DNA from: Ceratorhiza oryzae-sativae
Taxonomy: Eukaryota; Basidiomycota; Agaricomycetes; Cantharellales; Ceratobasidiaceae
Assembly: GCA_030998015.1 (NCBI GenBank)
Contig: JARWMV010000232.1
Coordinates: forward strand, 3,162,001 to 3,226,000
Length of the DNA stretch: 64,000 bases
Direction of reading: 5' to 3'
This document shows positions 21,590 to 32,290 of this stretch, piece by piece; within the stretch, counting starts at the first letter, position 1; every line of letters begins with the position of its first letter. A program made the position numbers and the translations under genes. The notes under the pieces are model-generated. The model was not told the origin of the DNA, searched no databases, and was given only the letters and a program-made list of their open reading frames with translations.

Positions 21590-24246
21590 CTACTCGATCG
21601 TCAGCCGCTTCGAGCTCCTCAGTGGTTGCATCACCCCACCCCTTCTTCTTCTCCTCGGTTGAGCCTTTGGCTTGGACTTGGACTCGCTGCCTCCTGCGAA
21701 CCAACGTCTAATGCTTTCCCTACGCGACGACAGCACGGGCGGGGGTGTTACCGGCGGAGGAGTGATTTCTTCCGGCGGAGAACCAGACGACTCGGATTCT
21801 TTGCCCTTGTCGACGGAAACAAACACCCACTCGTTTGGCGTATCAGACTTGGCCGGCAGCGGTTTGATAGTCTCGGGCTCTTCAGTCAGTTGCCCTTCTT
21901 CGAGCTGGGGTTTGCTCTCCTCAATCTGCCTCAACGGCGAGGTCGGCAACAGCGGGGGCGGACCGGGCTCCACAATCGCCAACTCGGCCTTTTCGCTCTT
22001 TGGCCGCTGGTCTCCGGGATTCTCGACATCTGGCAACCGGGCCTCGACCTCTTCCTCCTTGACGTCGCCCAACATCGGGTCTTCTTTGCCCGTCCAAACG
22101 ACCGCGACGTCGTGTGACAGATCCGTGTTGGTCGAAAATGCTGAATCGCGAAACGCTCCGGGTGGCAACAGCAGTTCTTCCGTTGTCCGGTTCACCGCGT
22201 TGGAGGAGAGGGGTTCTGGGTGGGGTTGAGGGAGCGAAGGAGCGACGATAGAAGGAGAAGCTGTAGCGATTACGGGCACGGGCATTGGAGCCGCTTGGAT
22301 CTCGGGGGTCATCACGAGTGGAGATTGAGGGGCGGGAGAAGTTGGGTGATGAAGAGGCGGCGGGGGCGGAGGCGCAACAAACGTGTATGGACTCGTAGCA
22401 GACTCGGGTGCGGGTCCAGGCGGATTTGGCGTTGTATTGGGGCTCGGGGTGACACTCTTCTGAGGCGTTGGGGTCTCGTAAATGATCTCTCCAGACGCGA
22501 GACTGCGTTGTCGGCCATACCCGCGTCTAGCGAAGCTTCCCTTGTCGCCGGTCGAGTCCCGTTTACTCTTGACGCTGCCAGCGTCGCTCCTGCCGCTCAG
22601 ACTTCCGCTGGGCTTGGCGCCAGGAGGCGGAGGCGGGGGTCTGAATGCTCCGCTCGCGGTACGACCATTTGCACGAAACTTGCGCAACAGGCTCGAGTTG
22701 CGTTTAGCCGGCATCGCGACGGGCACGGCAGAAGGAGAGCCTGGATCGGACACAGCCCCCCCATCAGACTGGGAAGCAGGCCCCGTGTTGAACTGAGAAG
22801 CCAGCTGGGGAACAACTGGCACAGGCATTGTCATCGGAACAGGTATAGCAGGCGAAGCCTGGCCAGGAGGCGTGTGTCCAGGACTCGGGACAAATGCCGG
22901 GGTAGGTTTTCGGTGCGATGCAGGCGTGGGCGAGGACGCATTACGAGAATGTCCACTCGCGAGCGGGGCCGCACGCTCGGGTTCGTCTGTGGCGTATTTC
23001 GCATGGCCTGGACTGAATGGGCCGGGACTGTGCGGCTCGCTGCTTTCAATGGTGGCTTGATAGGGGGAGGTGGCGGCATTGGATGCGGAGCCTTGGACAC
23101 TGGCCGATCCGGCGGGAGAGTTTCGACCCGGCTTGCTTGCGCCTGGAGCCGAGAACAACCAGAGATCCTTGGTGCGACTTCGCCCGCCGATAGGAACAGC
23201 GGCGATCAACTTGAACGCGTGCGAGTCGAGGGCACGGAGGAGGGTAAAGACGTGTGGAAGAACAGCCTCGTCGGATTTTTCGGATGAGAAGTCTGGATAG
23301 GACAACGGACATGAGTCAGTGCCGACACGCGATAGAAGCACAGCCGAACAGTGATGGAAGGGATGCGAGCAAGGCAAGCGCCCGAATGGATTGGGCAAAT
23401 AACGGGGGGGAAGAACATACATCCAAATCCCTTGAGACGAAACTCCCAAGACCCGTTGCCCAGTTTACGTTCGGATTTGACACCCCTCGGCCACGCGCCG
23501 CGTACGCTCTGGAGGATGGCCGGTGTTGCGTGGAGTGGCGCGGCCACGACGCGAAGTGTGGTGGGTGCTGTGAATGACAAGGCGAATACGGATTCTGTAG
23601 GCGGCGTTGGGTTGGATACGGATGTAGGACGTGCAAACGCAAGAGTTAGTTTGTCGAGCTGGAATGAATGGGCGCTCAGTTGAAGGACGTGGTGGTCTCA
23701 GATGCGAAAAGGACATACATATTGCCGACCATAGTCGATATTAGTAACGAACGTATATTGATGCACTAGTAGAACAGCGAACAGATTCGTGATGAGCGTC
23801 TCGGACCTGTGGTATCTCATTCAGCAAATAAACAACGTCTAGACGATCACTCGAGCGCACCGAATCGTCTTGTTCGACCACGGGCTGTTTCGAAACACAA
23901 ACTCTCCAATCTGGTTCTCGGTGCTTTCGCCATAGAGCCTCGTCTCGTCTCCGCAAACCTCGCTGAGCGTGCAATATGAGCAGGAACGTCGCCCGGACAG
24001 AACATAGCGACTCACCGGAGGGCCGAGAGTGCAGCAGGCGAGAGACCGTGGCAGCGAAGAGTGTCTGTGCCATTGAGCGCAACGAGTGCGTACGACTGGG
24101 GCTTGGCACCTGTGCGTACAAACTGTAGACAGATTAATACACAATTATTGACTTTGCGCCATTCACTGACCTCGCTCCGTGGCTGAAAAGGTGTAGCGTC
24201 GGACATGGCCGTATAGTTTGACAGCAACCAGGCGGCCACCCGGCAT
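21590..24246 (-). CDS. Conserved fungal protein of unknown function, ordered N-terminus and long disordered tail
   Basis: Six exons on the minus strand: 24246-24171, 24109-24016, 23962-23861, 23806-23719, 23658-23421 and 23292-21590. They sum to 2,301 nt (766 aa), all phases agree, and donors are GTCAGT, GTGAGT, GTGCGC and GTATGT. The first 250 residues or so look folded (MPGGRLVAVKLYGHVRR at the start; SWEFRLKGFGYF and HAFKLIAAVPIGG near the end), resembling an uncharacterised family with a WPRG...FKLKG pattern that I recall from Agaricomycetes. The remaining 500 residues or so are Pro/Ser/Ala-rich with poly-Pro runs, acidic patches and a basic C-terminus (PRRRRRGG), so disordered and perhaps a scaffold. 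No enzyme motif is seen. It is divergent from the subtilase gene across a 1-kb spacer. Confidence 0.78.
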
Positions 24247-25240
24247 AAATGTCAGACTTTGCGTGCCTTGTTTGGTCACTGCGTCATCGGGGCCCATGTC
24301 CCTGATTTGCATCCCCCCACGTGGGTGATGTCATGCTCCACCCGCTCCACTTGGCATTTCTCCGCAGAAATACAAGCCATCCCCCCCCCCGAATGAATGA
24401 CGTTTAGCACAATAGTTTGAATAAACCCCCTAAATTTAATCCTGAGATTCCGGGGCTCGTTCAAGAGCGGTTTCAACTGGGTTTTGTGCTCGTTTCCCCC
24501 GCCTCTACTCGACGACACAGTGCCGAAACGTGAGGCTCCTCCTCGGATGACAGCTAAATTCACAACGATGAAGTCGTTGTCCGGCCATGGCTGTTGAATT
24601 TTCCATCTTTAAAGACTCTACGGGATAAATAACCTCCAATTTAGCGAGTGATTCAGCCGATTGAGCTGGCCGAGCGCCAACCACTCCGTCGTAAATCCGT
24701 ACCACGGAGGCTCGTACCCGCTTCGGATAACACCATGGCACACGGGCGACGTGAACCGGAGTCGGCGACCACCACCCGGGGGCGAGTGTAGAACATTCAT
24801 GTATATACTCGAATGATCTAGAATGCGTATGAGTCAGTAATCGAGTCAAGTGTGAATGCGTCATGTATGCGCAGTATATGCGCAGCAGCAGAGCATATGA
24901 CTCATGTGAATACGTTGGGTACAAATAAGGACTCTACGAGCCCCCCATAATCCATCTGTTCACTTACACTCACACATTCTTTTTGTAAACCGTTTCTATA
25001 TAATAAATATATACATTTGATTTCTATAGCGAGCCTTTCGTTAGGCCCCTGGACCCACTCGCGGCATCTCGAGTCATCTAGCCAGTTGCAATCGGCACCA
25101 TAGAACTCGTACTTGTGAGTCCCAGGACCTCGAGATCTATAAAAACGAGCTTAATTCGCTCGGCATGCTTCAGCTCCCCGCCAGTTCTTCTCCCTCAGCT
25201 TCCCCCCCCTTTTTTTTTCTTTACCATACTAATCTGAATC
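24247..25240. promoter_or_regulatory. Divergent intergenic region between unknown-protein gene and subtilase gene
   Basis: About 1 kb shared by two diverging starts. A pyrimidine-rich leader (CAGCTTCCCCCCCC then a T run, 25195-25225) lies just upstream of the subtilase ATG, a common fungal promoter feature. A C10 run is at about 24380. No specific operator was recognised. Confidence 0.5.
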
Positions 25241-26726
25241 ATGTCAAGTGACCCGACTCACAGTGCACGCATATATCCAGCCGAGGGTGCCGACGCTACA
25301 AACGATACGTATATTGTGAGTGACTCGGAGTGGCGTACGCTTGGTGCTGATTTTTCCTCACTTGTTCTGGTCACTAGGTGATGCTTGAAAAAACAAGTGA
25401 CAAGCTCAAGCACATGGCTTGGTTCACGGGTTTGGTAGCCGAGAATCGAGGTTTCTGCGAGCTCGTAGCCGGATATGACCGTGCGCTCGTTCACCATCGG
25501 GTCTTTCAACTATGCTGAAACGTAAACTAAAAAACTTTTTTTTAAAAAAAAAAAAGGTCTGCACTGCTATGCAGCGCGACTGGGCGGTGGGACTCTGAAA
25601 GCAGTCGCCGCAAACGCTGACGTGCGAGCGATATTCCAAAGTCAACACACGCAGTTGGATGGCAAAACCGATAACAAGCCTGATACTCGGTGCGTGTTGA
25701 TTGTACAATCTTCATATTCATACGCTGAGGAGTCGTCTAGAATCAACACTAGTTGGGGCCTTCAACGTATCAGCCAGGAAGGACCGCTGTCCGGAACCGA
25801 CCCCAAGCAAAAGGTCTACACCTATCGTACGAAGCCGATATCAAACCCTCACCCCGTTAACGTGTATGTCGTCGACACGGGTGTTGATATCAAACACAGC
25901 GACCTCGAGGGTCGCGTAAAATGGGGTGTCACCTTTGGTCACGGAGCAGACAAGGACACAGATGGCCATGGGACGGCTATAGCCGACATTATCATTGGGA
26001 AGAACCGAGGAGTCTGCAAGACGGCTAATGTCATCGCTATCAAGTGCTGCGAAAACGACATCAAAATACAGGATATTGACGTAGTCAACGCCATCAACTG
26101 GGTCATATATTTGGTCGAGTCCGATGCTACTCAGACATCGAGTATCATCAATCTCTCCATTGGATTCCGTCACCCTGCACTGGGCATTATGGACGAGACT
26201 CCTTTGGACCATGCTGTAGAAAAGGCCATAGAGCATGGCATCCACGTAGTTGTGTCGGCAGGTAACAAGGGCGTCTCAGTCAATGCTCATAAAAAGGACG
26301 GAAAGGATTTTGGCCCATTGTGCCCTGCGCATGTGCAAGGCGTGGTCACCGTGGGCGCAACTAACATCAGGGATCAAGTCCCGAGTTAGTCCAACTTTGG
26401 ACAATGCGTGGCACTCTTTGCTCCAGGTGATACGATTGAAGTGGCCAAAATCAACGCCGGACCCACGGCCACGTCATTCGAGAGTGGCACATCATTTGCC
26501 GTTCCGTACGTCGTTGGGGTAATGGCATGTATGCTATCCGACAAGGGCCCAATGTCTCCCTTCGATCTTCGGTTTGAGTTGAGGGCGAGCGCGGCCAAGG
26601 CAAAGTTGGATCCAACTACGGTCCGCGACAAGACATTGTGAGTAGGCTGGGATTTTGCTTTTGTCGTGCACTTATCATACGCAATTCGCCTGTAGTAATG
26701 CTATACTCAACAATGGCCAGATTTGA
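25241..26726 (+). pseudogene. Subtilisin-like serine protease (S8, proteinase K type), one in-frame TAG
   Basis: Four exons, 25241-25315, 25378-25480, 25557-26637 and 26696-26726, totalling 1,290 nt with all phases consistent. An I9-type propeptide (DTYIVMLEK; then LHCYAARLGGGTLKAVAANADV) precedes the S8 domain. The catalytic Asp is in VVDTGVDIKHSDLEGR, His in DGHGTAIAD, and Ser in ESGTSFAVP, with the oxyanion Asn in VSAGN. There is no N-terminal signal peptide, so the mature enzyme may be cytosolic or vacuolar. A TAG at 26387-26389 interrupts the conserved SNFG(Q)CVALFAPG region, where an aromatic residue (TGG?) is expected. The downstream frame, with the catalytic Ser, is otherwise intact to NNGQI-stop. 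It is either a recent null allele or a base error. Confidence 0.85.
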
Positions 26727-26916
26727 TGCGAGGGTATAGCTATAGATAAATTTGATACTATGTACAGCCTTGGGGAAAACCCAGTCGCATTGGCACTCTG
26801 TCACAGTTGTTTGAAAATACGCTATTTACCCACCATAGCCATTTTCAAATGCGCGGAATAGGCCCCAGCTTAACGTGATTAAGCAATTCTACCCGAAATC
26901 GAAATGGATATCAAAC
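26727..26916. other. Convergent 3' spacer
   Basis: A short gap between the convergent subtilase and F-box gene ends, with no feature seen. Confidence 0.4.
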
Positions 26917-29413
26917 TTAATAGCGATGCCAAGGTTTCTCCATATACTCCTTCCCTTGTTGCATATCGTCCGGGTACTCTTCCACCGTGCTCGCCGCCGG
27001 CACGAACCGCGCTCGCGGCCTAGCTCCTCGTTCACCTCGGCTCGCGTAAATGTCTGCTCGATCGTTGAGGTGCCTTCCAACATCAACTTCCGAACGTCTC
27101 CCCAGTTGAGCTTATGCTCGGGGTTGCCTCCAGCCGCCAATGAGGGTAACGCAACCACATTTTCCTCTGCAACGTCTAAAGTCTCCTGTCGGCCCAAAAT
27201 ATATATAAAAAAGCGAATAAGACCAAGACTCACATCTCGATGACCCATCGTCGGCCAAGACTGTATAAAACGGCTGCCACCGGCCTCTCGGCAGCGCGTC
27301 CACTCCAGCCTCGACAATCCACCTCTCTTCCGCCTTGCACTCGGAATCCCGTCCGACAATCACACCCACATAGGAATACTTGGCATGTCTAAATATCATC
27401 CCGACCCAATACTTTTCTTTATCCCTGCGTTTCACATCCACGCTCGCACCCCTCAATCTCCCAATCGAGTTACGCAAGTGCATGGCGATCTCCGGGTTCG
27501 AGTTTGTGCTGTTCTCTGGATTCGACATGAACTTGAGTAGATGTGTTAGAACGGGCTCGGTGTCGAGTGGGAATTGTTCCTTGATCACCGACACCACGCC
27601 GCCCACGAATCGCGCTGCGTCAGCCGCGTGGGGTCGAGCGATAAGGTACGTCATTGCAGAAGCATACAACGTCGCAGCACGCGTCTCGACTTGTGTATGG
27701 AGTGTTGGCAAATGCTGGATCCGCCTAGACGACGCATGAGATTCCTAACCCCATACTCGTTTCAGTGATCAAACCTACGTGACCGAAAGTAATATGTTAT
27801 TCGCAGCCCTCAGAACCATCTGCGCAGTCCAGATAAGCTTTCGCACAATTCAACTAAACATAGAGCCTCACCTCCGAAGCCAGAGATGGCCTAGTCAACA
27901 GCCTCCACTGCTCTCCCGGAACTTGAAAATCCTCCAACTTCCGCCTCATGTCCTCGCTTGCCAAAAACGGTGCCGTATCCGAGTGAAAGACGTCGATGTG
28001 ACATCTCCGCACGGGCTCTTCCTCTTCCCAATCAGTTTCGTCTACGCCGGCTGGGAGGTTTGGGTTGGCTCGTCGATAGGATGGGAGGGCGACCCAGGCG
28101 TGAACGTGGCCGGGGAACCCAACGGGCTCAGCCAAGAGTCCGAGCCGAGTGGCGATAGCCACAAACGTGTAGACCAGGGATATCGGGAGAGTGCCCTGAA
28201 ACGATCATGTTCGGCATAGAAAGGTCACGTTTAATCAGCAGGGCACTCACTCTGTTTGTCGTCATAAACGTATGAGGAAAATGGTTCATCAAATCGTAGT
28301 ATCGTCCATCTTATTTACCAGATTATATCAGTGTACCATTCATACTCGAATATTTGTCGCACACCTGACGCCCGCTTAAACCCCTGACTCCTCATCCAAT
28401 CGCATACCCCACTTGAGAACGCTTTCAAGTCGAATTCGGTGCTCGTCGGATCCACAGAAACGCCATTCTGGATCAACTTTTCCTTGCATGCTTTCGCAAG
28501 TTTATCATAATTGCGACTAATCTACATTCTGTGTCAGTTGACTGCACAAAAGAAAAGGACAACAATGAAGCAGGTCTACCTCGCTGGTGTTTACGCCCAT
28601 GAGGCCTGAAAGCGCCTTTATACCCTCTTCAAAATTTCGTGCGTTTTCTCGACTGGTTGGGTCAGGCTGCTCGCCATAGAATACCTCGAGCATCCTAAGC
28701 ATACTAGTCTTCCTAGCTATTGTACTAATATCTTACAGTTGTGAATAGTCTTCGGGCTTTAGAAAGTCTCGATAAACTCACCCGAGAGCTTGTTTGGCCC
28801 ACCACCGTCTTTGAATCCAATCCGGGTCGATATCTCTCGTATCTAGCTCTTGTCCGTCATCCTCGTTGGTGTCCCGCTTTCCAGTCCCATCGATCCACTC
28901 TTCACCGATTCCTACCCATCGCTCGCTTGCCCATTGGTCTTCCTCTTTTTTCCACACGTCCTTCACGCCCTCGGGAACTCTACACATCGCTTCCATCCTG
29001 AGGACGTCCCATGCATATTCGTATTGTTCGATTATTTTGACCGCCGCAGCACCTCGTGCGGAAGGATTCGTAATGATTTCATCGAGTAATGCCAATATAT
29101 CCCGGTCCCGTTGACGTCGTGTGCTATACAGTTGATACCAATCTATGCCAAAATCAGGATCGGTATTCCTCACACGGTCAGAATAAACGGAACACAAAAC
29201 CCCACCCTGTTGCTCCTTTTCATCCAACTCGGGCTTGGACCACCTCACACGATAATGGCTAGCCCACAACGAATCCGTCCGAGCCACATCTCGAAGCGTG
29301 CGTGAGGCTTTCGTACACGCTACCAACGTGCGCACCGACGTATCGTGGTATCTTGATGCACGAAGCTGAGTCAAGATATGAATCGTCACTTCGGGGATGG
29401 ATACGAGGGACAT
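26917..29413 (-). CDS. FBXO21-like protein: F-box, SirB1/transglutaminase-like and YccV (hemimethylated-DNA-binding-like) domains
   Basis: Eight exons on the minus strand: 29413-28782, 28694-28580, 28521-28365, 28309-28251, 28195-27872, 27819-27779, 27724-27234 and 27175-26917. The N-terminus (SIPEVTIHILTQL...LACT-like) is a degenerate F-box. The middle has RGTLPISLVYTFVAIA and EPVGFPGHVHAW, typical of the SirB1_N transglutaminase-like domain. The C-terminus has DKEKYWVGMIFRHAKYSYVG and WQPFYTVLADDGSSRY, the YccV domain. This order is that of FBXO21-type SCF substrate receptors. Phases agree throughout, except that the last 30 codons lie in a shifted frame: RFVPAASTVEEYPDDM needs removal of two bases near CGAGCGCGG at about 26995-27015. 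Without this the frame would end differently at 26889. Confidence 0.88.
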
Positions 29414-29756
29414 CGTGGTATCAGCGTAGATAGAGACGTAGGTTCACACGTGGATAATTTGTCTAGGATTTATAATCTCCCAAGCCAGATGCGCTGCAGG
29501 TGGAGCTAGAACATCAGGAGAGCTGGCAAGCCGGCCGCAAAAGATGAACGTAGCATGTGGGCCTATCTAGGCTTTCTGTATCTTGTCCACGTGCCAGACC
29601 GAGGTGGGCTAGCAGGGTTCGCACGGCTACAAGGGGGGAGATAGGCAAGTGCAGAAGCCCACAACTGATGGGATCATCGATCATGATTCGTCAGCGGATC
29701 GGCGGATTTCGATCGCGCAAACCAAGATCATTAAAGAACGCCGTCTAATGTATGTT
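29414..29756. other. Intergenic upstream of the FBXO21-like gene
   Basis: Presumed promoter of the minus-strand gene. No specific motif was seen. Confidence 0.4.
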
Positions 29757-30507
29757 AGGCACCCAACATGAACATTCGGCGTTCATCAAGAAAACGAGCC
29801 GGCTCTTATGAGCTCTCGAGAGCGCATTGAACTGGTCGAGGGCGCCAAAACGAAAGTCACATTCGTGAGCGCTCATAAGGGCTCGTGAGGACTCGACTGG
29901 CACAGCGTAGAATCCGCTCTGATGTTGTAAATTAACTGGCGTGCCATTATAGAACTGATGAATATGATATTAGCTGGCTATTTTGCCACAATACATACCG
30001 ACGTTTGTAATGTATGTCAAGGCCCAGAACTGCTGGGCCGTTTTGTGAAATTCGAGTACTATTCGATGCACAGGGAAAAACTACCCACAAACGGTATTCT
30101 AGATCCATCTGCCATGGGCAAATCCCCATTAACGTGGACATTGAGTTACACGGCTTGGGTGGTGAGCTGTCCCGATCATACACGCACGACTCAACCAAGT
30201 GTGTGCTCATTTTGGTGAACACACGTCTTCGGAAGCGCATACATACCCACTGTCATGGTTTGTCAGCCAATAGGAGGCTGCAAAGGGAACATAAGGACAC
30301 GAATCGGTCCCATAACGGTACGCCGGGTAATTTGCAATTTTGACATCAGAGCCGATTCTACACTGTGGCGGTCGAATCCTCACGAGCCCTTATGGGCGCT
30401 CACGGATGGGTCTTTCATTTTGGCACCCCCGACCAGCCCAATGCACTCTTGAGATCATAAGGGCTAGCTTGTTTTCCCGACGTGGTAGAACACCAAGTAT
30501 GGTGCTA
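29757..30507. mobile_element. Long-terminal-inverted-repeat (foldback/MITE-like) element
   Basis: About 200 bp at 29757-29960 reappear inverted at about 30310-30507. Matching blocks include CATAAGGGCTCGTGAGGA (29874) with TCCTCACGAGCCCTTATG, GTAGAATC-GCTCTGATGT, and AAATTA--GGCGT-CC-TTAT. The arms look roughly 80% identical by eye. Outer ends are GCACC/GGTGC next to TTAG/TAAG, so a TA-type target is possible. The 350-bp centre has no convincing protein. Confidence 0.78.
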
Positions 30508-31242
30508 AGTCTGTTGGCAAACTTGTGACGAAGTGGCTATGACCTTTTCGTCCAAAATTGGATAGTCCTTTGCATGCAAGTGTCCCAGCGCTGTCATTGA
30601 ACGCTGGGCTCTCGATTGCAATTTTATGCAAGATTTAAGTCTATTCATGCTTCATTCGGAGGGAATTAACCCATGCGATGTGTCAGATATTGTCTGAGAT
30701 CACTTCAGTTCAAGATCGTAAGATCGCTGTAACTGCTGTTGGCGAACTCGGATGACGGCTCCACCGTTGGGTTTCTCCGCATTTCTCTCATTCTAAGCAG
30801 CACTTGGTATACAGGGAACTTTTGGCTTGTGAAAATCCTGCAGAAGCCGGTTTCAGCAGGGCATGAGACTTCCGAGGAAGCGAATCAAACGAATGAATAC
30901 GAGGCAAGCGTTGTGACCTCCAAACTTAGGCCACCTGACTGTATTTTATCTTATAGAATCTTTTGAACCGTGCCATCGGGATTCGGTTCAGCTTTGTCGC
31001 CGATGAATCCAGGCTGTGAATGGTCTCACATGATGATCCTGGGGTTGTCGTGAAAGATTCGATTCAACTTCGCGGCTTTAGCGCAGAATCAGACGGCCAA
31101 GGCCGATATTAGAGCACTCTGAGCTGGAGAATTTGAGCCTCGCACGGACCAGGTGTGTTTAGGATTTAGAATATATAAATGGTTCACGTTATCCGTTTTA
31201 ACTATCTGCACTGAGACCTCCCACCTACTGCAGACCTCAGAA
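30508..31242 (+). promoter_or_regulatory. Intergenic region upstream of the CFEM gene
   Basis: No gene. A TATA-like AATATATAAATGG is at about 31170, some 70 bp upstream of the CFEM start codon and in a plausible core-promoter position. Confidence 0.5.
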
Positions 31243-31543
31243 ATGAAACTCTCTTTCGTTTTCATTGCTCTGTTCGCTGGCTATGCTGCCACTGCCGACG
31301 TCCCAGGCTGCGTCAAGACATGCTCCCAGGCGGCCGCCAATTCCTCCCAGTGCGGTAGCTAGTAAGTATACCACCCTTGGTTCGAGGAAAACGTATAGTG
31401 AGCTGTACTGTTTTAGCACCAGCAAAGCTTGCGTTTGTGACAGCAGCGAGTTTGACTCCGCCGCTACTGCGTGCATTACCAGCACGTGCAGCCTGAAGGA
31501 TCAGCAGACCGCTCTCCAGCTCAAGCACCAACTTTGCGGTTAA
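31243..31543 (+). CDS. Small secreted CFEM-domain protein
   Basis: Two exons, 31243-31361 and 31417-31543, with a 55-bp GTAAGT...TTTTAG intron, give 81 aa. A signal peptide (MKLSFVFIALFAGYAATA) precedes DVPGCVKTCSQAAANSSQC, then ACVCDSSEF, ATACITSTC and a final Cys near the end. That is eight Cys in CFEM order with usual spacings (C-x3-C, CVC, C-x4-C, 15 residues to the last Cys). CFEM proteins bind haem or act at fungal surfaces; several are effectors. No GPI tail is seen. An extra exon (donor GTTAAG at the stop region, acceptor ATATATAG near 31598) could extend the C-terminus by about 20 residues. Confidence 0.9.
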
Positions 31544-31947
31544 GGCATGTCATATATCCCGTGAATACTCTCATACTGACCCGGATGTGATATATAGCTC
31601 TTCCAGCTTACTGTTCAAACTGCGCCCGGAATGTTCAAGTCCCTATGGCGTAGAGTTTTCTAAATGATAAGAAAAGGTGTTTGATGTAGTCTAAAAAATA
31701 GTTGAATCTACATATTGCGAGCGTACATGTGATGAATACTCCACGGGCTACGCCTCATCACTCCAGAAGGCGGTAGCAATCAAATTCTTCGTATCACCAC
31801 AGATATTCAGCAGGGTATGAGAAGAAGGGCTGAGAAGCATGGCATACACGAGTAAGGGTACGAGAGAACCTTGCCCTTGTTGCTTTGTCGAGGCAAATGG
31901 TGGAGCAAATTGTCGCGTCCCAAGCTTCTGTCACTATGAATACTCTA
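31544..31947. other. Intergenic to Copia insertion
   Basis: 3' UTR of the CFEM gene and short frames only. The region ends at the TATGC target site of the Copia element. Confidence 0.45.
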
Positions 31948-31952
31948 TATGC

Positions 31953-32244
31953 TCTCACGCAGGGAGGTTTCTCGTGGCTAAGATACAAATCGTACTTAGC
32001 TCAACTACGAAGGTAGAGAACTATATATACTGTACCTAAGATACAAATCGTACTATAGAGTACAGTGTGAATAGAATACATGAGAAAAGAAAGAAAATAC
32101 GATACCTTAGCTCAACTACGAAGGTAGAGAACTAAGGAAGAAGAAGGGGGATTCCCGCGAACTCGCGCATGATATCAGAGAGGGGGGATACGAAACAGAA
32201 ACAAATATGCGCATACATACACGCATATGATTGTAAATTCAACA
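31953..32244 (-). repeat. Copia 3' LTR
   Basis: On the minus strand, TGTTGAATTTAC...GCGTGAGA. It contains two internal duplications, each present twice: AAGATACAAATCGTACT and a 28-bp block starting TTAGCTCAACTACGAAGG. Confidence 0.95.
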
Positions 32245-32256
32245 CGCCCACTCAAT
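32245..32256 (-). promoter_or_regulatory. Copia polypurine tract
   Basis: The minus strand reads TTGAGTGGGCG just before the LTR start TGTTGAAT. Confidence 0.6.
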
Positions 32257-32290
32257 CCTATGCGTGAATGTGCAGATAAAAGAAAAAATA

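Noticed and set aside
22220..23287. Long + strand open frame (355 codons), Arg/Gly-rich
   Set aside because: Antisense to the disordered exon of the minus-strand gene; GC-rich Pro/Ser codons open the opposite strand by composition.
24505..24924. 139-codon minus-strand frame upstream of the subtilase
   Set aside because: No motif, no splice support, and it lies in the divergent promoter region.
31984..32130. Repeated blocks that might suggest a CRISPR-like array
   Set aside because: Only two copies of each, inside an LTR and duplicated with it; no spacers, and the host is eukaryotic.
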